Shown: in pieces, positions 1 through 7,015 of the stretch
Position numbering within the stretch: position 1 is the stretch's first letter
Layout of the letters: each line of letters opens with the position of its first letter
Source of the DNA: an uncultured Pseudoxanthomonas sp.
GTDB taxonomy: Bacteria > Pseudomonadota > Gammaproteobacteria > Xanthomonadales > Xanthomonadaceae
DNA: 12,798 nt
NCBI GenBank assembly: GCA_937975725.1
Contig: CALJUL010000039.1
Span: forward strand, 1 to 12,798
Direction: 5' to 3'
Translations under genes and position numbers: made by a program
Notes under the pieces: generated by a model
The model's database searches: none
Told to the model about the DNA's origin: nothing
What the model saw: the letters and a program-made list of their open reading frames with translations, nothing else

Positions 1-339
1 CACGATGCGCGCCGTTTTCGTATGGCACAGGGATGTGCCTTACGAAAATTCCCGGCTCCCTCGCGGACCCGGCGCCATGCGCCGGGCGCGCCGCCTGGGG
101 TGTGCTTTCTTTGGTCACTTTCTTTGCACAAGCAAAGAAAGTGACGCCCCCGCGGCGAGCGGCGCCATGTCCAAACAATAGAAACCCATACCGAGGAACA
201 AACGGGGCCAAGGATCAACATGATTCACCAGGACCCGATTCACCCATCGGGTGAATGCGCAAGTCGTGAGTGCACAACGCAAAACGCCATTCCGGCTCCG
301 TTACCCCTCACCCCAACCCCTCTCCCGAAGGGAGAGGGG
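1..339 (+). repeat. Composite multi-hairpin repeat, copy A (left end cut by window)
   Basis: A chain of hairpins that recurs in the same order at 11541-11961 (same strand) and 10732-11183 (opposite strand). Modules here: (1) a 13-bp stem 15-28/35-48 beginning TTTTCGTA, with one T.T mismatch and a 6-nt loop; (2) CCCGGCGC/GCGCCGGG at 68-75/79-86; (3) a perfect 14-bp stem GTCACTTTCTTTGC/ACAA/GCAAAGAAAGTGAC at 114-145; (4) the conserved block CGCGGCGAGCGGCGCCATG near 150-169; (5) ATTCACCC/GGGTGAAT at 238-256; (6) CCCCTCTCCC/GGGAGAGGGG at 317-339, preceded by CCCTCACCCCAA. Short open frames cross it, but the frames are not kept between copies, so I treat it as non-coding. It resembles dispersed intergenic repeats of xanthomonads; the family name is not known to me. 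Confidence 0.85.
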
Positions 340-608
340 CTTGGACTGCGCACAAGCAAAGGAGTGTGGCGGGAGGTGCCCCTCCAGCGGTGACGAAGAA
401 CCCATCGTGGCAGGGACATGCCTCCAATGCCTTGCCACGCTTTTTTGCTACTGACCCACAGCACATCCCACAGCCCACAGCCAGCGACGAGTGACCACCG
501 ACCGGCGATCCAGGCCCAGAGACCAGCAGGCTCCGCCGCCCACCCCGACCCCTCTCCGGCAGAGAAGGACTCAAGCCGCATGCAACGTGGAAGAAGCGCC
601 GCAGGCGA
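340..608. other. Gene-free spacer between repeat copy A and queC
   Basis: No credible gene. It holds a terminator-like hairpin (406-446), a stretch of CCACAG-type short repeats around 456-482, and at 541-568 a decayed second copy of the terminal module of the composite repeat: CACCCCGACCCCTCTCC followed by only a 4-bp stem. The long open frames through this stretch and into queC in other frames are GC-bias artefacts. Confidence 0.6.
406..446 (+). terminator. Rho-independent-like terminator upstream of queC
   Basis: CGTGGCA (406-412) pairs with TGCCACG (433-439). The stem continues inward with GG/CC and CAT/ATG pairs around small bulges, and six T residues follow at 441-446. It would stop rightward transcription from genes left of the window before it reaches queC. 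The bulged upper stem lowers confidence. Confidence 0.5.
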
Positions 609-614
609 TACAAT
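609..614 (+). promoter_or_regulatory. -10 box of queC, placed for a leaderless mRNA
   Basis: TACAAT (5 of 6 to TATAAT) ends 6 nt before the queC ATG, so transcription would start at or next to the A of the start codon. No good -35 is visible at the right distance, and no Shine-Dalgarno precedes the ATG. Confidence 0.5.
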
Positions 615-620
615 CGCGCC

Positions 621-1286
621 ATGAAGAAAGCCGTCGTCCTCCTCTCCGGTGGCATGGATTCCGCCGTCGTCGTCGCCATCGCCCGCGCGCAGGGCTTCGC
701 CGTGCACGCGCTGAGCGTGCGCTACGGGCAGCGGCACACGTCCGAACTCGATGCCGCCGCGCGGGTGGCGCAGGCGCTGGGCGCGGTCGAGCACAAGACT
801 GTGCAGGTGGACCTGCGCAGCATCGGCGGGTCGGCGCTGACCGACGACATCGAGGTGCCGGAAGCGGGCGGGGCGGGCATCCCGGTGACCTACGTGCCGG
901 CGCGCAACACCATCATGCTGTCGGTGGCGCTGGGCTGGGCCGAGGTGCTGGGCGCGGCCGACATCTTCTGCGGCGTCAATGCGGTGGACTATTCCGGCTA
1001 TCCGGACTGCAGGCCGGAGTTCATCGAGGCCTTCGAGAAGCTCGCCAACCTGGCGACCAAGGCCGGCGTGGAAGGCGCGGGGCTGCGCATCCGCGCGCCG
1101 CTGCTGCGCATGAGCAAGGCGGAGATCGTGCGCGAGGGCGTGCGCCTGGGCGTGGACTTCGCCCAGACCGTTTCCTGCTACCGCGCCGACGACCAGGGCC
1201 GCGCCTGCGGCCACTGCGACGCCTGCCGGCTGCGCGCGGCCGGCTTCGCCGACGCCGGGGTGGCCGATCCCACGCGCTATGCGTGA
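621..1286 (+). CDS. queC: 7-cyano-7-deazaguanine synthase QueC
   Basis: Cytoplasmic enzyme of queuosine biosynthesis: converts 7-carboxy-7-deazaguanine, ammonia and ATP to preQ0. The 221-aa product has the usual family length. The N-terminal PP-loop SGGMDS (residues 9-14) binds ATP. The zinc site is complete: Cys186, Cys196, Cys199 and Cys202 in SCYRAD...CGHCDAC. The YVPARNTIML segment and the GVNAVDYSGYPDCRPEF segment are also typical of QueC. The start at 621 puts the PP-loop at its normal position near the N-terminus; no Shine-Dalgarno is present, and a -10 box directly upstream suggests a leaderless message. None of queD, queE or queF lies in the window. In related xanthomonads I recall queC next to queE downstream of tol-pal; here a repeat-filled spacer precedes it. 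Identification is firm. Confidence 0.96.
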   Translation: MKKAVVLLSGGMDSAVVVAIARAQGFAVHALSVRYGQRHTSELDAAARVAQALGAVEHKTVQVDLRSIGGSALTDDIEVPEAGGAGIPVTYVPARNTIMLSVALGWAEVLGAADIFCGVNAVDYSGYPDCRPEFIEAFEKLANLATKAGVEGAGLRIRAPLLRMSKAEIVREGVRLGVDFAQTVSCYRADDQGRACGHCDACRLRAAGFADAGVADPTRYA

Positions 1287-1320
1287 GGCGGCCGGTTTCG
1301 CCGCGCCGGGGGCGTTGGGG

Positions 1321-1326
1321 TAGAAT
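1321..1326 (+). promoter_or_regulatory. -10 box of the tRNA-Lys promoter
   Basis: TAGAAT (5 of 6 to consensus) followed by a GC-rich discriminator (GCCGC), as is common for stable RNA genes. A weak -35 candidate, TTCGCC at 1297-1302, lies 18 nt upstream. The 5' leader (1332-1350) forms a small hairpin TCCCGG/CCGGGA before the mature tRNA end. Confidence 0.5.
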
Positions 1327-1359
1327 GCCGCTCCCGGTGCAATGCCGGGATGCGTGTCC

Positions 1360-1435
1360 GGGCCGTTAGCTCAGTCGGTAGAGCATCGGACTTTTAATCC
1401 GCTGGTCGATGGTTCGAATCCATCACGGCCCACCA
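1360..1435 (+). tRNA. tRNA-Lys (anticodon UUU)
   Basis: Full cloverleaf of 76 nt with encoded CCA. Acceptor stem GGGCCGT (1360-1366) pairs with ACGGCCC (1425-1431); D arm GCTC/GAGC; anticodon loop CTTTTAA with TTT at 1393-1395; T arm GATGG/TTCGAAT/CCATC; discriminator A1432 and CCA 1433-1435. The outermost pair of the anticodon stem (27-43) is T-C, a mismatch, leaving four good pairs. It is transcribed from its own promoter in the queC to PLP-gene gap; I see no terminator after it. Confidence 0.97.
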
Positions 1436-1494
1436 TGCACATCCCCGCCGCCGCCGGTCCACCGACACTGCGCGCCTCGCCCGGCGGGCGCGAC

Positions 1495-1500
1495 AAGGAG
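1495..1500 (+). promoter_or_regulatory. Ribosome binding site fixing a GTG start
   Basis: AAGGAG lies 5 nt before GTG 1506. No ATG competes, so this site supports the GTG as the start codon. Confidence 0.7.
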
Positions 1501-1505
1501 ACGCT

Positions 1506-2618
1506 GTGACGACGGCATTGCGAGACTGGACGGCCCAGGCGATCCAGCGCATCGAGGCGGACTACAACCGTTCGGCCGACACCCACCTGATCCCGCTGCC
1601 GCTGCCCGGCTTCCCCGGCATCGACGCGTACCTGAAGGACGAGTCCAGCCATCCCACCGGCAGCCTCAAGCACCGGTTGGCGCGCTCGCTGTTCCTGTAC
1701 GCGCTGGCCAACGGCTGGCTGCGCGAGGGCGCGCCGGTGATCGAGGCGTCCAGCGGGTCCACGGCGGTTTCCGAAGCCTATTTCGCGCGGCTGCTGGGCC
1801 TGCCCTTCATCGCGGTGATGCCGGCGTCCACCTCGCCGGACAAGATCGCGGCCATCGAATTCCAGGGCGGGCGCTGCCATCTGGTCGAGGAGGCCGGGGC
1901 GATCAACGCGGTGTCGGTGCGGCTGGCGCGCGAGACCGGCGGGCACTTCATGGACCAGTTCACCTACGCCGAACGGGCCACCGACTGGCGCGCCAACAAC
2001 AACATCGCCGAGTCCATCTTCAAGCAGATGGAAGCCGAGCCGCACCCGATCCCCGAGTGGATCGTGTGCAGCCCCGGCACCGGCGGCACCAGCGCCACGC
2101 TGGGGCGCTACGTGCGCTACCGCCGCCACGCCACCCGCATCCTGTGCGCGGACCCGGAGCACTCGGTGTTCTTCGACCACTACCGCGGCGCCTGCGACGG
2201 CCACGCCGACCACGGCCTGACCTGCGCGCGCGGTTCGGGCATCGAGGGCATCGGCCGGCCGCACTGCGAGCCCAGCTTCATCCCCGCCAGCATCGACGCC
2301 ATGGTCAAGGTGCCCGACGCGCTCAGCCTGGCCGCGATGCGCCACGTCAGCGCCACCCTGGGCCGGCGCGTGGGCGGTTCCACCGGCACCAACTTCGTCG
2401 GCGTGCTGGCCGCGGCCGAGCGCATGCGCGGCGAGGGGCGCCGCGGCTCCATCGTCAGCATCCTGTGCGACAGCGGCGACCGCTACGCGCACAGCTACTA
2501 CAACCGCGACTGGTATCTGGAGCGCGGCATCCCGCTGGTGGAGAGCGACGACGCCCTCGCCACCGCGGTGGCCGGCCGCGGCCTGCCGCCGCTGCCGCAG
2601 GCCGACTGGCCGCTCTGA
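1506..2618 (+). CDS. PLP-dependent cysteine synthase/cysteine desulfhydrase family protein
   Basis: A 370-aa fold-type II PLP enzyme of the cysteine synthase superfamily, presumably cytoplasmic. The PLP lysine is Lys55 in HPTGSLKHR. The phosphate-binding loop is GTGGTS (191-196), and the C-terminal SGDRY (323-327) carries the serine usually facing the pyridine nitrogen. The substrate loop reads SSGST (82-86) where classical O-acetylserine sulfhydrylases have SSGNT. The following SEAYFARLLGLPFIAVMP segment resembles a subgroup that, as I recall, includes the mycobacterial L-cysteine desulfhydrase Cds1. It may therefore degrade cysteine (to pyruvate, ammonia and sulfide) rather than make it; the family is firm, the reaction is not. 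GTG start with a good Shine-Dalgarno. The stop is 26 bp before the oligopeptidase gene, so co-transcription is likely. Confidence 0.85.
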   Translation: MTTALRDWTAQAIQRIEADYNRSADTHLIPLPLPGFPGIDAYLKDESSHPTGSLKHRLARSLFLYALANGWLREGAPVIEASSGSTAVSEAYFARLLGLPFIAVMPASTSPDKIAAIEFQGGRCHLVEEAGAINAVSVRLARETGGHFMDQFTYAERATDWRANNNIAESIFKQMEAEPHPIPEWIVCSPGTGGTSATLGRYVRYRRHATRILCADPEHSVFFDHYRGACDGHADHGLTCARGSGIEGIGRPHCEPSFIPASIDAMVKVPDALSLAAMRHVSATLGRRVGGSTGTNFVGVLAAAERMRGEGRRGSIVSILCDSGDRYAHSYYNRDWYLERGIPLVESDDALATAVAGRGLPPLPQADWPL

Positions 2619-2644
2619 CTCCCGTTGTCCCCGAAGGCATCACC

Positions 2645-4687
2645 ATGACCAACCCCCTGCTCGACTTCTCCGGCCTGCCGCGCTTCGACGCCATCCGTCC
2701 CGAACACATCGCGCCGGCCATCGACCGGTTGCTGGCCGAGGCCGAAGCGGCGGTGAAGGCCGCCGAGGCGGTGGCGCCGCCGACGTGGGAGGGTTTCGTG
2801 CGGCCGCTGGAGGACGCCACCGAACGCCTCGGCCGCGCCTGGAACCAGGTCGTGCACCTGGAAGCGGTGGTCAATACGCCGGCCCTGCGCAGCGCCTACA
2901 ACGCGCAGTTGCCGCGGGTGACGCGCTTCTGGAGCGCGCTGGGGCAGAACCTGGCGCTGTACCGGCAGTACCGCACGCTGGCGGCATCGCCGGAAGCCGC
3001 GCAGTACGACGAGGCGCGCCGCAAGGCGCTGGACAACGCGCTGCGCGATTTCCGCCTGGGCGGCGCCGAGCTGCCGGAGGAGGGCAAGGCGCGCTTCGCC
3101 GCGGTGAAGGAGGAACTGGCCGGCCTGGCGGCGAAGTTCTCGCAGAACGTGCTGGACGCCACCGACGAATACGAATTCTGGATCAAGGACAAGCAGCACC
3201 TGGGCGGGCTGCCGGCCGACGTGGTGGCCGCCGCGCGCGCCGCGGCCAAGGCCGAGGACGAGCCGGGCTGGAAGTTCACCCTGCAGATGCCGTGCTACTT
3301 GCCGGTGCAGGCGTACGCCGACGACCGCGCGCTGCGCGAGACGCTCTACCGCGCCCACGCCGTGCGCGCCTCCGAGCTGGGCGGCAACGAGGAACTGGAC
3401 AACTCCGTGCTGATCGACCGCATCTTGGCGCTGCGCGCCGAGCTGGCCGCGCTGCTCGGCTTCGCCAGCTACGCCGAATATTCGCTGGCCACCAAGATGG
3501 CCGACACGCCGGACGAGGTGCTGGGCTTCCTGCGCGACCTGGCCGCCCGCGCCAGGCCGCACGCGCAGCGCGACCGCGCCGAACTGGAGGCGTTCGCGCG
3601 CGAGCACCTGGGGCTGGACGCGCTGGAAGCCTGGGACCTGGCCTACGCCAGCGAGAAGCTCAAGCAGGCGCGCTACAGCTTTTCCGCGCAGGAGGTGAAG
3701 CAGTACTTCACCGAACCGGCGGTGCTGGCCGGGCTGTTCGGCGTGATCCACGACCTGTATGGCCTGCGCGTGGAGCCCGACACCGCGCCGGTGTGGCATC
3801 CGGACGTGCGCTTCTACCGGCTGGTGGACGGCTATGGTGCGCTGGCGGGGCAGTTCTACCTGGACCTGTACGCGCGCGAGGGCAAGCGCGGCGGCGCCTG
3901 GATGGACGACTGCCGCAACCGCCGCGACCTTGCGCAAGACACGCAGGCGCAAGCCGTACAGACGCCGATCGTCTATCTGGTCTGCAACTTCGGCAAGAGC
4001 GTGGACGGCAAGCCGGCCACCTTCAGCCACAACGACGTCACCACGCTGTTCCACGAGATGGGCCACGGCCTGCACCAGTTGCTGACCCGGGTGGGCGAAC
4101 TGTCGGTGGCCGGCATCAACGGCGTGGAATGGGACGCGGTGGAGCTGCCCAGCCAGTTCATGGAGAACTTCTGCTGGGAGTGGGAGCGGGTGCAGGCGAT
4201 GACCGCGCACGCGGACACCGGCGAACCGCTGCCGCGTGCGCTATTCGACCGCATGGTCGCGGCCAAGAACTTCCAGAGCGGCATGGCCACGGTGCGGCAA
4301 CTGGAGTTCGGCCTGTTCGACATGCTGCTGCACAGCGGCGGCGGCACCGAGGACGAGAGCGTGCTGGCGCTGCTGGAGCGCGTGCGCGGCGAGGTGGCGG
4401 TGAACGTCCCGCCGGAGTGGAACCGCTTCCCGCACCAGTTCAGCCACATCTTCGCCGGCGGTTATGCGGCGGGCTATTACAGCTACAAGTGGGCCGAGGT
4501 GCTCAGCGCCGACGCCTATGCCGCCTTCGAGGAGGCGCCCGCGCAGGTGGCGGAGACCGGCGCGAGCTTCCGCCGGGAAATCCTGGCCCGCGGCGGCAGC
4601 CGGCCGGCGGCGGAGAATTTCCGCGCCTTCCGCGGCCGGGCGCCGCGCATCGACGCCCTGCTGCGCCACTCCGGCATGGCCGGCTGA
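2645..4687 (+). CDS. prlC: Oligopeptidase A, M3 family zinc metallopeptidase
   Basis: Cytoplasmic thimet-type oligopeptidase that cleaves short peptides, including signal-peptide fragments, after larger proteases have acted. At 680 aa it matches the length of E. coli OpdA/PrlC. The zinc site is HEMGH (His470, Glu471, His474), with the third ligand Glu500 in VELPSQFMEN. Downstream, PHQFSHIFAGGYAAGYYSY (near 595-615) holds the His/Tyr residues that line the active site in this family. The N-terminus LPRFDAIRPEHI is typical of OpdA. ATG 2645 has a modest GAAGG 7 nt upstream; the same frame is open far upstream but only as a shadow of the PLP gene. It follows that gene by 26 bp and probably shares its transcript. 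A GC-rich hairpin without a T tract follows the stop. Confidence 0.94.
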   Translation: MTNPLLDFSGLPRFDAIRPEHIAPAIDRLLAEAEAAVKAAEAVAPPTWEGFVRPLEDATERLGRAWNQVVHLEAVVNTPALRSAYNAQLPRVTRFWSALGQNLALYRQYRTLAASPEAAQYDEARRKALDNALRDFRLGGAELPEEGKARFAAVKEELAGLAAKFSQNVLDATDEYEFWIKDKQHLGGLPADVVAAARAAAKAEDEPGWKFTLQMPCYLPVQAYADDRALRETLYRAHAVRASELGGNEELDNSVLIDRILALRAELAALLGFASYAEYSLATKMADTPDEVLGFLRDLAARARPHAQRDRAELEAFAREHLGLDALEAWDLAYASEKLKQARYSFSAQEVKQYFTEPAVLAGLFGVIHDLYGLRVEPDTAPVWHPDVRFYRLVDGYGALAGQFYLDLYAREGKRGGAWMDDCRNRRDLAQDTQAQAVQTPIVYLVCNFGKSVDGKPATFSHNDVTTLFHEMGHGLHQLLTRVGELSVAGINGVEWDAVELPSQFMENFCWEWERVQAMTAHADTGEPLPRALFDRMVAAKNFQSGMATVRQLEFGLFDMLLHSGGGTEDESVLALLERVRGEVAVNVPPEWNRFPHQFSHIFAGGYAAGYYSYKWAEVLSADAYAAFEEAPAQVAETGASFRREILARGGSRPAAENFRAFRGRAPRIDALLRHSGMAG

Positions 4688-4692
4688 GGCGC

Positions 4693-4719
4693 CGGGGCGG
4701 GCTTCGCGCCGCCGCCCCG
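4693..4719 (+). terminator. GC-rich hairpin after prlC, possible weak terminator
   Basis: CGGGGCGG (4693-4700) pairs with CCGCCCCG (4712-4719) around an 11-nt loop, starting 5 bp after the prlC stop. There is no T run, so intrinsic termination is doubtful; it may only protect the 3' end of the message. Confidence 0.3.
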
Positions 4720-4749
4720 CGCAACCCCGAAACCCTGCTGCGGCGCCGT

Positions 4750-4778
4750 TTGACCGGGGCTGTAAACGTTTTCATAAT
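4750..4778 (+). promoter_or_regulatory. Sigma70-type promoter of the bglX-MFS operon
   Basis: TTGACC (4750-4755, 5 of 6) and CATAAT (4773-4778, 5 of 6) are separated by exactly 17 nt. Transcription would start near 4785, giving a leader of about 34 nt before ATG 4819. It is the best promoter in the window. An in-frame ATG at 4777 overlaps the -10 box and could not be translated from this promoter. Confidence 0.75.
4761..4774 (+). promoter_or_regulatory. LacI/GalR-family operator-like palindrome
   Basis: TGTAAACGTTTTCA is a near-perfect palindrome around a central CG (TGTAAAC/GTTTTCA), the form typical of LacI/GalR-family operators and of catabolite-responsive elements. It fills most of the 17-nt spacer and touches the -10 box, an ideal position for repression. 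No LacI-family gene is in the window, so the regulator acts from elsewhere. I see no second copy of this palindrome in the window. Confidence 0.65.
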
Positions 4779-4804
4779 GGCCGCCCCGTCATACCCGGCC
4801 GCCC

Positions 4805-4810
4805 GGGAGG
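4805..4810 (+). promoter_or_regulatory. Ribosome binding site deciding the bglX start
   Basis: GGGAGG lies 8 nt before ATG 4819. The alternative in-frame ATG at 4777 has no such site. Confidence 0.7.
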
Positions 4811-4818
4811 ATCGCTAC

Positions 4819-6999
4819 ATGCCGCATCAGCGAAGGATCGAGGGCCTGATCGCCGGGATGACGCTGGAGGAGAAGATCGGCCAGCTCGGTGCCTTCGCCG
4901 ATGCGCTGCGCCCGTTCGCCTTCGAGGTGAACCCGGAGACCTTCGCCCGCGACGCCGAGCAGGTGCGCGAGCAGATCCGCGCCGGCCGCGTGGGCGCGCT
5001 GTTCAACGGCGTGGGCGCGGCCGAGGGCCGCGAGGCGCAGCGCATCGCGGTGGAGGAGAGCCGGCTGGGCATCCCGCTGCTGCTGGGCGCGGACGTGATC
5101 CACGGCATGCGCACGGTGTTCCCGATCCCGCTGGGCGAGGCCGCCAGTTTCGAGCCCGAGCTGGCCGAACGCACCGCGCGCGCCACCGCGAAGGAAGCCA
5201 CCGCCGCCGGCATCCACTGGACCTTCGCGCCGATGGTGGACATCGCCCGCGACCAGCGCTGGGGCCGGGTGGCCGAGACCTCCGGCGAGGACGTGCACCT
5301 GTCCTGCGAATTCGCCGCCGCGCGCGTGCGCGGTTTCCAGGGCGAGGACCTCACCGCCGCCGATTCGCTGCTGACCACGCCCAAGCACTTCGCCGCCTAC
5401 GGCGCGATCTCGGCGGGGCTGGACTACAACTTCGTGGACATGGCGCCGCAGACCCTGCGCGACGTGCACCTGCCGCCATTCAAGGCCGCCATCGACGCCG
5501 GTGCGCTGACGCTGATGAGCTCGTTCAACGACATCAACGGCGTGCCGGCCTCGGCCAACCGCGAACTGCTCACCGACATCCTGCGCGGGGAGTGGAAGTT
5601 CGAGGGCTTCGTCGTCTCCGACTACACCTCCGACCTGGAGCTGGTCGCGCACGGCTACGCCCGCGACGAGGCCGACGCCGCGCACAAGGCGCTGGCCGCC
5701 GGCCTGGACATGAGCCTGCAGAGCGGCATCTACGCCAACCACGTCGCCGCGCTGGTGGAGAGCGGCGCGCTGCCGATGGCGGTGGTGGACGAGGCCGTGC
5801 GCCGCGTGCTGCACGTCAAGGCGGCGGTCGGCCTGTTCGACGATCCGTACCGCTGCCTCGACGCCGGGCGCGAAGCCGACCCGTCCCACATCGCCGCGCA
5901 CGACGCGCTGGCGCGCGACTGCGCGCGCCGCTCCATCGTGCTGCTGAAGAACGAGGGCGACCTGCTGCCGCTGAAGAAAGCCGGCCAGCGCATCGCCCTG
6001 ATCGGGCCGTTCGCGCGCGACACCGCCAACCTGGGCGGCTGCTGGAACATCTTCGGCGACGCTTCGCGCATGGTGGACCTGGAAACCGGCCTGCGCGCCG
6101 CGCTGGACGATCCGTCCGCGCTGGCGGTAGTGCCGGGCAGCGGCATCGAGGACGCCCTCGAAGGCGGTATCGACGCCGCGGTCGCCGCCGCGCGCGACGC
6201 CGACGTGGTGCTGCTGGCGCTGGGCGAGCCGCACGAGTTCTCCGGCGAGGCGCAGTCGCGCACGCAGATCGTGATTCCTCCCGCGCAGCAGGCGCTGGCC
6301 GAAGCGGTCGCCGCCACCGGCACACCGGTCGTGGTGCTGCTGCGCAACGGCCGCGCGCTGGCGCTGGAAGGCGCGGTGCGCGGGGCGCAGGTGATCCTGG
6401 TGACCTGGTTCCTCGGCACCCAGACCGGGCCGGCGGTGGCCGACGTGGTGTTCGGCGGCTACAACCCGTCCGCGCGCCTGCCGGTGAGCTTCCCGCAGGA
6501 CGCCGGCCAGCAGCCGTACTTCTACAACCATCCCGCCACCGGCCGCCCCAACGTGCCGGGCACGCCGCGCTTCTTCCAGACGCGCTGGCGCGAGGTCACC
6601 CACGCCGCGCTGTATCCGTTCGGGCACGGCCTGTCGTACACGCGCTTCGACTACGGCGCGCCGCAACTGGGCACGACGACGCTGGGCTGGGACGACACCC
6701 TGACCGTGCGCACGCGCATCGCCAACACCGGCGCGCGCGACGGCGAGGAAGTGGTGCAGCTCTACCTGCGCGACCGCACCGCCAGCCGCGTGCGTCCGGT
6801 GCGCGAGCTCAAGCGCTTCCGCAAGATCGCGCTGGCGGCGGGCGAAGCGCGGGACGTGGAATTCACCCTGACCCGCGCCGATTTCGAATTCCACGGCGTG
6901 GACAACCGCCCCGTGGCCGAGCCGGGCCTGTTCGACCTGTGGGTGGCGCCGTCGTGCACCGCGGGCGAGGCGGCGACCTTCGAACTGCTGGCGCCCTGA
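4819..6999 (+). CDS. bglX: GH3 beta-glucosidase, BglX type, without signal peptide
   Basis: Hydrolyses terminal non-reducing beta-linked glucose (or a similar sugar) from small glycosides. The 726-aa product has the three usual parts: the catalytic barrel, with ADVIHGMRTVFPIPLG at 91-106, KHFAAYG at 189-195 and the nucleophile Asp268 in FVVSDYTS; the alpha/beta sandwich, with SGEAQSRT followed by the IPPAQQAL segment; and a C-terminal fibronectin-III-like domain (ANTGARDGEEVVQLYLRD). Glu274, six residues after Asp268, aligns with Glu293 of E. coli BglX, which I recall as the acid/base candidate. E. coli BglX is periplasmic with a signal peptide; this protein starts MPHQRRIEGLIAGMTLEEK with no hydrophobic stretch, so it is probably cytoplasmic. 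Start chosen by Shine-Dalgarno and promoter position. An MFS transporter gene follows after 16 bp. GH3 members also act on xylosides, so substrate is not settled. Confidence 0.92.
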   Translation: MPHQRRIEGLIAGMTLEEKIGQLGAFADALRPFAFEVNPETFARDAEQVREQIRAGRVGALFNGVGAAEGREAQRIAVEESRLGIPLLLGADVIHGMRTVFPIPLGEAASFEPELAERTARATAKEATAAGIHWTFAPMVDIARDQRWGRVAETSGEDVHLSCEFAAARVRGFQGEDLTAADSLLTTPKHFAAYGAISAGLDYNFVDMAPQTLRDVHLPPFKAAIDAGALTLMSSFNDINGVPASANRELLTDILRGEWKFEGFVVSDYTSDLELVAHGYARDEADAAHKALAAGLDMSLQSGIYANHVAALVESGALPMAVVDEAVRRVLHVKAAVGLFDDPYRCLDAGREADPSHIAAHDALARDCARRSIVLLKNEGDLLPLKKAGQRIALIGPFARDTANLGGCWNIFGDASRMVDLETGLRAALDDPSALAVVPGSGIEDALEGGIDAAVAAARDADVVLLALGEPHEFSGEAQSRTQIVIPPAQQALAEAVAATGTPVVVLLRNGRALALEGAVRGAQVILVTWFLGTQTGPAVADVVFGGYNPSARLPVSFPQDAGQQPYFYNHPATGRPNVPGTPRFFQTRWREVTHAALYPFGHGLSYTRFDYGAPQLGTTTLGWDDTLTVRTRIANTGARDGEEVVQLYLRDRTASRVRPVRELKRFRKIALAAGEARDVEFTLTRADFEFHGVDNRPVAEPGLFDLWVAPSCTAGEAATFELLAP

Positions 7000-7015
7000 G
7001 GCGCGCGCGGCGGCC

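Noticed and set aside
33..254. Open frame in repeat copy A with a peptide ending in FFAQAKK, and similar peptides in copies B and C
   Set aside because: The FFAQAKK string comes from the TTTCTTTGCACAAGCAAAG hairpin. Frames before and after it differ between copies, no ribosome sites are present, and the same DNA is open in several frames. It is repeat DNA, not a protein family.
2498..4210. 570-aa minus-strand frame opposite prlC
   Set aside because: Composition is His/Arg/Val/Gly-rich as expected of an antisense frame in GC-rich DNA; prlC on the plus strand has complete catalytic motifs.
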